Part shown: in pieces, positions 36,947 through 46,700 of the stretch | Position numbering within the stretch: position 1 is the first letter of the stretch | Layout: each line of letters begins with the position of its first letter | DNA from: Endozoicomonas gorgoniicola | Lineage (GTDB): Bacteria; Pseudomonadota; Gammaproteobacteria; Pseudomonadales; Endozoicomonadaceae | DNA length: 64,000 nt | Assembly (NCBI RefSeq): GCF_025562715.2 | Contig: NZ_JAPFCC010000001.1 | Span: 2,312,501-2,376,500, forward strand | Reading direction: 5' to 3' | Notes under the pieces: generated by a model | What the model was told of the DNA's origin: nothing | The model's database searches: none | What the model saw: only the letters and a program-made list of their open reading frames with translations | Made by a program: the position numbers and the translations under genes

Positions 36947-39109
36947 ATGAGTGAAGATATGCAACAGCCAGAAATCAGGGAAAGAAAGAACGGTCAGACC
37001 ACATTCAGCCACTCCAGCCCTTTGCTGGAATGCCTGCTGCAACTCTGCCGCCATTATCACATAAACGCTTCATCCAGTACGCTTGTTGCAGGCCTGCCCC
37101 TTGAAAACGGGCAGCTTGATGTTCCACTGTTTATCAGGGCCGCTGAACGGGTTGGGCTGTCAGCCAGGCCTCTTAAGAGCCATCTGGCTCAGCTCAGCGC
37201 CCTGGTTCTTCCTGCCGTTTTACTGCTTAACAACCATCGTGCATGCCTGATTACCGACAGGGTCGGCGAGCAGTACCGGGTACTGACTACGGAGTCCGGA
37301 GGTAGCGAACTGGTTGATAGTACCGTACTGGAACAGCAGATGACCGGCGAGGTTATCTTCGTCAAGGAAAAACACCAGTACGATGAAAGAACCCCGGAAA
37401 CACTGAACCTGCCAGAACGTCACTGGTTCTGGGGAACCCTGCTGCGCTCGCGTAAAATCTATCGTGACGTCATCATCGCCTCAGTGGTCGTCAACCTGTT
37501 CGTCATTGTCAGCCCACTGTTCATCATGAACGTCTATGACCGCGTGGTACCCAATAACGCGACAGACACTTTATGGGTGCTGGCCATCGGTGCAGGTGTT
37601 GCCTATTTTCTTGATTACCTGCTGAAAACAGCCCGGTCACACTTTATTGATATTGCCGGTAAAAAGTCAGACATTCTCTTGTCGGCACAGCTGTTTGAAC
37701 AGACATTAGGACTACAGTTTTCAGCTCGTCCTGTATCCGTGGGCTCCTTCGCCCGCCATCTGCAGGAATTTGACTACATCCGTGAATTTATTACTTCCTC
37801 GACCATTGCTACCCTGGTCGATCTCCCTTTCACCCTGCTGATTCTTGCCGTTGTCGGTCTGCTTGGAGGCCCTCTGGTACTGGTTCCACTGACAGGCATT
37901 CTGATTATTGCCCTGCACAGCTGGTTTATTCAGCCCGGGCTTCGGTCTGCCATAGAAAACACCCAGCGTAGCAGCACCCAGAAACACGCTGCCCTGGTTG
38001 AAATCCTAAGTGGTATTGAAGGCATCAAGGCCAAAAGTGCCGAAGGGGAACTTCAGTATCGCTGGGAAAAACTCACAGGCCATATTGCCATGTGGGATAT
38101 CCGCACCCGCTCCCTGACCACCTCTGCCGCAACACTGTCTTCACTGATCATTCAACTGGTCACCATTGGCATCGTGGTCTGCGGTGTTTATCTGATTGTT
38201 GAACAGAGCCTGAGCATGGGTGGGCTGATCGCAGCAGTTATGCTCTCAGGCAGAAGCCTGGCACCCATTGCACAGCTATCCTCGCTTTCAACCCGCTACT
38301 ATCAGGCCAAGTCTGCGCTGATCGCCCTGAATAAAGTGATGGACCTGCCCACTGAACAGCAGAATCACAACAGCTCACTGAAAACACCGGATATCTCTGA
38401 AAATATCCTTCTGGAACGAGTCAACTTCCAGTACCCCAAACAGCATGGAATGGCACTTAACAACATCAACCTTGAAATCAAGGCAGGTGAGAAGGTCGCC
38501 GTTATTGGTCGTATGGGCTCCGGAAAAAGCACTTTCCAGCGCCTGCTTATGCGTTTCTTTACGCCAACCGGCGGGCATATCCGTGTTGACGGCATTGACC
38601 TGCAACAACTCTCACCCCATGAGCTTCGCGACCGCATAGCCTATGTGTCACAGGACACTCAACTCTACTTTGGTACCGTCAGGGACAACATAACCCTGGG
38701 AACCGGTTATGTCGACGACGAAGCCGTTCTGGAAGTCGCCGGGTTATGCGGCGTCACTGAATTTACCAACCTTCACCCCCTCGGTCTGCAAATGCCTGTT
38801 GCCGAGCGGGGCAGTAACCTGTCCGGCGGCCAGCGCCAGAGCGTTGCACTTGCCAGAGCCCTGTTGAGCAATCCCAGTGTTTTACTGTTTGACGAACCCT
38901 GCAGTGCCATGGACAGCCTCGCAGAATATCAGTTCCGGGAACGCCTCAGAGAGCTGGCCGAAGACAAGACTCTGATCATTACCACCTACAAGAGCAGTAT
39001 GCTCGATCTGGTAGATCGTATCATCGTTTTCGATCGCGGCAACCTGATTGCTGACGGACCTAAGGAAAAAGTCATTGAAGCTCTGGAACAGGGAAAGGTG
39101 ACGCTATGA
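36947..39109 (+). CDS. type I secretion system ABC transporter, LapB-like
   Basis: The inner-membrane ATPase/permease of a type I secretion system for a giant adhesin. The 720 residues contain an N-terminal C39-like domain (20-150) without the catalytic cysteine, as in transporters that do not process their cargo; a transmembrane domain with about six helices (165-440, beginning VIIASVVVNLFVIVSPLFIMNVYDRVVP); and a nucleotide-binding domain with Walker A GRMGSGKST, signature NLSGGQRQSVALARALL and Walker B VLLFDEPCSAMD. The switch histidine expected after Walker B (usually TH) is a tyrosine here (ITTYKSSMLDLVDRIIV). The next gene overlaps by 4 bp. The adhesin at 40726 is the obvious cargo. Confidence 0.93.
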   Translation: MSEDMQQPEIRERKNGQTTFSHSSPLLECLLQLCRHYHINASSSTLVAGLPLENGQLDVPLFIRAAERVGLSARPLKSHLAQLSALVLPAVLLLNNHRACLITDRVGEQYRVLTTESGGSELVDSTVLEQQMTGEVIFVKEKHQYDERTPETLNLPERHWFWGTLLRSRKIYRDVIIASVVVNLFVIVSPLFIMNVYDRVVPNNATDTLWVLAIGAGVAYFLDYLLKTARSHFIDIAGKKSDILLSAQLFEQTLGLQFSARPVSVGSFARHLQEFDYIREFITSSTIATLVDLPFTLLILAVVGLLGGPLVLVPLTGILIIALHSWFIQPGLRSAIENTQRSSTQKHAALVEILSGIEGIKAKSAEGELQYRWEKLTGHIAMWDIRTRSLTTSAATLSSLIIQLVTIGIVVCGVYLIVEQSLSMGGLIAAVMLSGRSLAPIAQLSSLSTRYYQAKSALIALNKVMDLPTEQQNHNSSLKTPDISENILLERVNFQYPKQHGMALNNINLEIKAGEKVAVIGRMGSGKSTFQRLLMRFFTPTGGHIRVDGIDLQQLSPHELRDRIAYVSQDTQLYFGTVRDNITLGTGYVDDEAVLEVAGLCGVTEFTNLHPLGLQMPVAERGSNLSGGQRQSVALARALLSNPSVLLFDEPCSAMDSLAEYQFRERLRELAEDKTLIITTYKSSMLDLVDRIIVFDRGNLIADGPKEKVIEALEQGKVTL

Positions 39110-40476
39110 AAAACAAACTGAGAACCGCATGGCAGCGTTTTCTGGGAGGTATTAACCACTACCGTCAGCAGCAATTGTCCATGGACTACATGCCAGACAC
39201 CAGTGCTGCCATCCTGACCCAGTCACCCAGAGGCGGGCGCGCACTCATTTACCTGTGCATGGCCACCGTGGTGTTTTTTCTGATCTGGGCAGGATTTGCC
39301 AAACTGGATGAAATTGCCCGGGGTGTCGGCAAAGTGGTGCCATCTTCAAGGGTACAGGTTATACAAAACCTGGAAGGCGGCATCATCTCGGATATCTACG
39401 TCAGTGAAGGCGACCGGGTTAAAGCAAATCAGTCACTGATGCAGCTGGACAACACGCGCTTTCTGTCTGTTGTGAGGGAATCTGAAGTTGAATATTCCAG
39501 CCTTAAAGCGACCGCTTATCGTCTGCGCAGCGAAAGTGATGGTGCCGACCTGTATTTTGGCGACGACGTTAAAGATCAGGATAAAGACATCATTCGGGAA
39601 ACCAATCTGTTTAATAACCGTCTAATGACGCTGAAGACTGAGCTGACGATTGCGGAGGAAAAGGTTAATCAGAGTCGTCAGGAACTGAGCGAAATGCGCT
39701 CCAGAGAAAAACACCTGAAAAACAGTCTGAAGCTGGCCAGTCGTGAGCTGGAGCTCACCAGACCGCTGGCAAGGCAGGGAGCCGTTTCAGAAGTCGAGCT
39801 TCTGCGACTGGAGCAGAGAGTGAACGAACTGGCCGGCGACCTTGACGGTGCCAGACTGGCTATTCCAAGACTGGAGTCGGCGTTACAGGCAGCGCAGCAA
39901 CGAGAACCGGAGCTGCGACTGAACTTCCGCCAGAAAGCACTGCACGAACTGAAGGAAAACGGTATCCGCATGGCCCAGCTGGAAGAGCATCTGACGGCTC
40001 AGAAAGACCGGGTTAACCGAACGCTGGTGCGTTCACCGGTCGACGGTACAGTAAAAAAGATTAACTCCAATACCCTGGGCGGTGTTGTGCAGCCCGGCAT
40101 GGAATTAATGGAGGTGGTTCCACTTCAGGATCAGCTATTGATCGAAGCGCAGATCCGCCCGAAGGATATTGCTTTTCTGCGACTGGATCAGCCCGCCATT
40201 ATCAAAGTCACAGCTTATGATTTTGCGGTCTACGGCAGCCTCAGAGGACAGGTCGAACACATAAGCGCCGATACGATTCAGGACGAAAACGGCCAAAGCT
40301 TCTATATTGTTCGGGTCAGAACGGAAAAAAGCCACCTTGGCAGCTCCGAAAAACCACTGCCGATCATTCCGGGAATGCAGACCAGTGTAGATATTCTGAC
40401 CGGAAAGAAGTCAGTGCTGGACTACATACTGAAGCCAATTATTCGTGCCAGGAAGAATGCCATGAGGGAACCCTGA
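39106..40476 (+). CDS. type I secretion membrane fusion protein, HlyD/LapC-like
   Basis: The periplasmic adaptor linking the ABC transporter to an outer-membrane TolC-type channel. The 456-residue protein has one N-terminal TM helix (about residues 45-66, ALIYLCMATVVFFLIWAGFA), a lipoyl/barrel-sandwich half (QVIQNLEGGIISDIYVSEGD), a long coiled-coil (residues 160-320), the second lipoyl half (RTLVRSPVDGTVKKINSNT, approx.) and a beta-barrel (LLIEAQIRPKDIAFL). Length is standard. The start overlaps the transporter stop (ATGA), indicating translational coupling. No TolC/LapE gene is found in the window, so the channel must be encoded elsewhere. Confidence 0.94.
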   Translation: MKNKLRTAWQRFLGGINHYRQQQLSMDYMPDTSAAILTQSPRGGRALIYLCMATVVFFLIWAGFAKLDEIARGVGKVVPSSRVQVIQNLEGGIISDIYVSEGDRVKANQSLMQLDNTRFLSVVRESEVEYSSLKATAYRLRSESDGADLYFGDDVKDQDKDIIRETNLFNNRLMTLKTELTIAEEKVNQSRQELSEMRSREKHLKNSLKLASRELELTRPLARQGAVSEVELLRLEQRVNELAGDLDGARLAIPRLESALQAAQQREPELRLNFRQKALHELKENGIRMAQLEEHLTAQKDRVNRTLVRSPVDGTVKKINSNTLGGVVQPGMELMEVVPLQDQLLIEAQIRPKDIAFLRLDQPAIIKVTAYDFAVYGSLRGQVEHISADTIQDENGQSFYIVRVRTEKSHLGSSEKPLPIIPGMQTSVDILTGKKSVLDYILKPIIRARKNAMREP

Positions 40477-40725
40477 TTCAGAAAATAATCTGAGCAATAA
40501 CCTGAGTCAAGGTATGCAGTTTGCGCAGATACACCTGCATCACAGCACCTTCATCGCTGCACCTTACATCGCTGCACCTGCATCGTTATAACGACATCGT
40601 TTCAACGACAGGTGCCTGAACGAAATTTCAGAAAAACGAGGCTTGGTGAATAACACTGATTCATCAGCCAGATAAAGAATTTTGACATGAAGTTGTCAGC
40701 AGTTTAATGGTTGTCGAGGTATAAA
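40477..40725. other. leader of the adhesin gene with short direct repeats
   Basis: A 249-bp gap between the adaptor and the adhesin. It contains several near-copies of catcgctgcacct (about 40530-40610) and short a/t-rich stretches. The adhesin may thus have its own promoter. Nothing coding is seen. Confidence 0.5.
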
Positions 40726-43700
40726 ATGGCCCCAGTTTATAATCCACAAAATGCACCGGTTTTCTTCATTGGCGTCAAAGGTGATGTCATCATCAAGGAT
40801 CAGTCCGGTAATGACATAAAGCTTAAGAAAGGCGATAAAATACCTTCTGATGCCAGAATTATTGTCGGTGACGGCGGCAAAATTGTCTTTAAGCAGGCAA
40901 ACAAGACCCTGAAGTATGACAGCCAGGGTGAAGCCAGCCTCAGCACCGCACTGACAGAATCATCTGATGCGACACAGGATCCCGGAATAAAAAATCTGGT
41001 TAAAGCCGCTGAACAGATCACAACCACCCCGGAAAGACCCTCTGAGGCAACGCCGATCCAGCAGCCACTGGCAAAACCTGTTGCCCGCCCAGACACATCG
41101 ACGCCCTCTCCAACACCTGCCAAACAGGGAATATCGGAACCCCCTGAAATTGTAAATGCAGACAGAGGAGAAGCCCCCCAGGCTGACGCCACAGAAATTG
41201 TGACCAAAATGGCAGAACAGGTTGCCTCCAGAAGTGACGCCATCAAAGCGTCAACAACAGAAGCAGAGGCTCCATCATCCGCTGCCGGTGAAACAGTAAC
41301 CGTTGAGCGCAACCATAAATCGGTTGCGCCTGATGAAACGCCTTTACCTCCGGCAGCACCAGATATCACTTCGTTTGCACCCAATACGGGTTCAGGTGAT
41401 GACAATATCACCTCAGAAAAAGAACTGACCATCAGTGGTACAGCCCCGGCTGGTACTCATCTGGAATTCGATAATCCAGCAAGTGATGACAACTATAACT
41501 TTGTCACTTATAACAAAGCAGCTGTCATCACAGGTACAGCAACCCCCGGTTTGACATTCATACTGACTCAGGGTAACAACCGCTGGGACATCACCGCTGA
41601 TGACAAAGGAACATGGTCACAGGCTGTCACCAACCTGAACGACGGATTAGCAGAGTTCACTGCATCATCGGTCAGTGTGGCCGGTGTCGAAGTACATAAA
41701 ACGGCAAAACTACTGGTTCAGTCCACCCCTTACGATTTTCAAATCCAGCCAGATACCGGCATCAGCGACACTGACGCCATAACCAACTCAGAAGACCTGT
41801 TGCTTACCGTGAAGTCACAACCGGATGCAACGGTTGTTCTTACCATTCTGGGCAAAGACCTTGAATCAACGGTCAATAAGGACGGTCTGGCAGAGTTCCC
41901 TGTTACCCTGGCTGGAGACAGTGTCTATAACTGCCAGCTAAAAACCATTTATACCAACAATGAAGGTGAGTCTGACACTGTAGAAGAAACGATAACACTC
42001 GATACGACCCCTGCAATTATCAACCTGGACCAGCTTCAAAGCATCTATAAAGACTCTGACGTCAGTTTTACTGGTCAATGCGACGAGAACGGCAGCACTG
42101 TTTCAATCAAACTCGTCAATGTTTTCAAACCAGGAGTCAGTGTTTCCACAGCTGCAACAGTAGAAAACGGAGTTTTCAAGGCGACAGCGACTGTACCCGA
42201 GCAAGGCGAGTATCGGGCTGAAGTGAGCGTTGTTGATGTGGCCGGTAATGCAAGCAACCCTCAGGACTATACCTTCGAGTATCAGCCTCCAAAACCTGAG
42301 CTGGTCATTCTTACCCGCCCGGACGATTCATCAGCGAATGCCAATCCGGAATGGACAGGCACATTCCCTCACGAGGGTAAGCTGCAAATCAGCTTTGCTG
42401 GTAAAACAGACACCATTACCGTTCAGGCTGACAATACCTGGAGCTATCAATTCAGCGAAGCATTCGACTTCGAACGACATACAGTAACTTTCACAGGGAC
42501 TCAGGCCGGTCTGCCAGGCTCGGCGATAGAACAGGATTCATTTACAGTTGTGATGCCTGAAATGCAACTGACCATAGATGACGCTCCGGCAGAACGTACG
42601 AACCTTCTCCTGACCGAATGGAAAGGTTCTGGTGCAGCCCCTGATGCCAAAGTTACCCTGACTCTGACACCCGTTAAAGGCGATGTTGTTGAGCAAACTG
42701 TTGATGCTGATGATCAGGGCTTCTTTACCATAGCGTTGAAACTGAATGAAGGTAACTACAGCACTGCCCTGAACGCTACAGCCAGCGGTTATCAGGATGC
42801 AAGCCTGACTGGCAGCAATGTTACCGTTGATCGCACCGGCCCGGTGTTGCAAGTCGACCCCGGCTTCAAGCCTACAGCAGGCACCTGCACCCTGACCGGT
42901 AAGGCGCTCGACCAGGACGGTCAGCCAGAATCACAAGGCACCGTGACGATCGAGATACCGAGTATCCAGAAGTCATTTACCGGCACCATCAACAACGGTG
43001 ATTTCAGTGTCCAGATCAATGGCCTGAAGCCCGAACAAACCTATCAGCTTCATCTGTACGCGACCGACGAATTGCAGAACACCGGTTCGTTACTGGACAC
43101 CAGCTACACAACGCCTGCCCTGCCGGTCACTGACCTGCAACTCGCCAAGGCGCCTGACAGCCACACCAGCGACAACCTCCTGCAGTGGGAAGGGACAGCG
43201 ACGCCCGGCGCCACGGTGACCCTGACCACGGCCTCCGGCCAGCCCGTCAGCAAAGAGGTTACGGCTGACGCTAAAGGTTTCTTCGTCGTCAGTGAAACAG
43301 TGGCCGAGGGTCAGTACACCGCGTCACTCTCTGCCACTGCGGCAGGTCTTCAGCCCGCTGCCCTGCCCGGCAAGACCATCACTGTCGACCAGACCGGTCC
43401 GGTGCTGACCATTGACCCGAACTTCCAGCTGACGGCCGGGTCCTGCACCCTGACCGGTAAGGCGCTCGACCAGGACGGTCAGCCAGAATCACAAGGCACC
43501 GTGACGGTCGGGATACCGAGTATCCAGAAGTCCTTTACCGGCATCATCAACAACGGTGATTTCAGTGTCCAGATCAATGGCCTGAAGCCCGAACAAACCT
43601 ATCAGCTTCATCTGTCCGCGACCGACGAACTGCAGAACACCGGTTCGTTACTGGACACCAGCTACACAACGCCTGCCCTGCCGGTCACTGACCTGCAACT

Positions 43701-46700
43701 CGCCAAGGCGCCTGACAGCCACACCAGCGACAATCTCCTGCAGTGGGAAGGGACAGCGACGCCCGGCGCCACGGTGACCCTGACCCTGACCACGGCCTCC
43801 GGCCAGCCCGTCAGCAAAGAGGTTACGGCTGACGCTAAAGGTTTCTTCGTCGTCAGTGAAACAGTGGCCGAGGGTCAGTACACCGCGTCACTCTCTGCCA
43901 CTGCGACAGGTCTTCAGCCCTTCGCCCTGGCCGACAAGACCATCACTGTCGACCAGACCGGTCCGGTACTGACCATTGACCCAAACTTCCAGCTGACGGC
44001 CGGGTCCTGCACCCTGACCGGTAAGTCACTCGACCAGGGCGGTCAGCCAGAATCACAAGGCACCGTGATGGTCGGGATACCGAGTATCCAGAAGTCCTTT
44101 ACCGGCATCATCAGCAACGGTGATTTCAGTGTCCAGATCGATGGCCTGAAGCCCGAACAAACCTATCAGCTTCATCTGTCCGCGACCGACGAACTGCAGA
44201 ACACCGGTTCGTTACTGGACACCAGCTACACAACGCCTGCCCTGCCGGTCACTGACCTGCAACTCGCCAAGGCGCCTGACAGCCACACCGGCGACAACCT
44301 CCTGCAGTGGGAAGGGACAGCGACGCCCGGCGCCACGGTGACCCTGACCCTGACCACGGCCTCCGGCCAGCCCGTCAGCAAAGAGGTTACGGCTGACGCT
44401 AAAGGTTTCTTCGTCGTCAGTGAAACAGTGGCCGAGGGTCAGTACACCGCGTCACTCTCTGCCACTGCGACAGGTCTTCAGCCCGCTGCCCTGCCCGGCA
44501 AGACCATCACTGTCGACCAGACCGGTCCGGTACTGACCATTGACCCAAACTTCCAGCTGACGGCCGGGTCCTGCACCCTGACCGGTAAGGCACTCGACCA
44601 GGGCGGTCAGCCAGAATCACAAGGCACCGTGACGGTCGGGATACCAAGTATCCAGAAGTCCTTTACCGGCATCATCAGCAACGGTGATTTCAGTGTCCAG
44701 ATCGATGGCCTGAAGCCCGAACAAACCTATCAGCTTCATCTGTCCGCGACCGACGAACTGCAGAACACCGGTTCGTTACTGGACACCAGCTATAAAACGC
44801 CTGCCCTGCCGGTCACTGACCTGCAACTCGCCAAGGCGCCTGACAGCCACACCAGCGACAATCTCCTGCAGTGGGAAGGGACAGCGACGTCCGGCGCCAC
44901 GGTGACCCTGAACCTGACCACGGCCTCCGGCCAGCCCGTCAGCAAAGAGGTTACGGCTGACGCTAAAGGTTTCTTCGTCGTCAGTGAAACAGTGGCCGAG
45001 GGTCAGTACACCGCGTCACTCTCTGCCACTGCGACAGGTCTTCAGCCCGCTGCCCTGACCGACAAGACCATCACTGTCGACCAGACCGGTCCGGTGCTGA
45101 CCATTGACCCGAACTTCCAGCTGACGGCCGGGTCCTGCACCCTGACCGGTAAGGCGCTCGACCAGGACGGTCAGCCAGAATCACAAAGCACCGTGACGGT
45201 CGGGATACCGAGTATCCAGAAGTCCTTTACCGGCATCATCAACAACGGTGATTTCAGTGTCCAGATCAATGGCCTGAAGCCCGAACAAACCTATCAGCTT
45301 CATCTGTCCGCGACCGACGAACTGCAGAACACCGGTTCGTTACTGGACACCAGCTATACAACGCCTGCCCTGCCGGTCACTGACCTGCAACTCGCCAAGG
45401 CGCCTGACAGCCACACCAGCGACAATCTCCTGCAGTGGGAAGGGACAGCGACGTCCGGCGCCACGGTGACCCTGACCCTGACCACGGCCTCCGGCCAGCC
45501 CGTCAGAAAAGAGGTTACGGCTGACGCTAAAGGTTTCTTCGTCGTCAGTGAAACAGTGGCCGAGGGTCAGTACACCGCGTCACTCTCTGCCACTGCGACA
45601 GGTCTTCAGCCCGCTGCCCTGACCGACAAGACCATCACTGTCGACCAGACCGGTCCGGTGCTGACCATTGACCCGAACTTCCAGCTGACGGCCGGGTCCT
45701 GCACCCTGACCGGTAAGGCGCTCGACCAGGGCGGTCAGCCAGAATCACAAGGCACCGTGACGGTCGGGATACCGAGTATCCAGAAGTCCTTTACCGGCAT
45801 CATCAACAACGGTGATTTCAGTGTCCAGATCAATGGCCTGAAGCCCGAACAAACCTATCAGCTTCATCTGTCCGCGACCGACGAACTGCAGAACACCGGT
45901 TCGTTACTGGACACCAGCTACACAACGCCTGCCCTGCCTAAACCTGTTGCTTATGATTTTGCGGTGACTTCTGATCTAAAGACGGACGCCCAGTCTATCG
46001 TGCTTAAAGGTACCCACCCTCTTCCAAGAGGCAGGGTACAACTTAAACTGACGGGAGATAATGTTAATACGATTAATAAAAATAGCGGCATAATCACAGG
46101 TAGAGCAAAAAACCATGAATGGAGTATTGAGCTTAATAATCTCTTGCTTAAACAGAAGGCACAACTCAGCCTCCATGCAATGGACGACGCAGCAGAAGCA
46201 AAAAATGCCAAATTTTTGCCCAATGTTCCGGAACTTCAGGAAACGTTAGTTGTTGATGGTGATGCAAGGGATAGCAGTATTGGAAACCTGAAGGCTCTGA
46301 GTGGGGCTGGCGTTTATGGTCACCACATCGTTATGTATGCCGCTAAATGCAGTGGTAAATGCAATAACAAAGATGGTCTGGAACCATGGAAGGTGGAACT
46401 CACTTCTCCAGTTCAGCCAGGCGCTAAGGTTCTGGTCACTCTTGATACTGACACTGTGACTGTCAAAGGTAAGCCGCAGAAAATTCAAGACAGACCTTAC
46501 ATTAAACCGACCAAGCTTGATGACAGTGGCAAGGCTATTCTTGAACAGCCTCTCGACTATACAAAGAAAGGCAATTTAAAGATTGATCTCTCAAAGGAGC
46601 ATTTGAAGCCCGCCACAATCCGATTCAAAGCTGAAGGCCTGGAACATAGTGAAGAAGTGTTCGTTGGCGTAGAAACACCATCACTCCATTACACCTTTGA

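Noticed and set aside
43123..45936. CRISPR array or phase-variable cassette from the regular repeats
   Set aside because: The repeats are 564 bp, contiguous, without spacers, and keep one open reading frame; they encode tandem protein domains.
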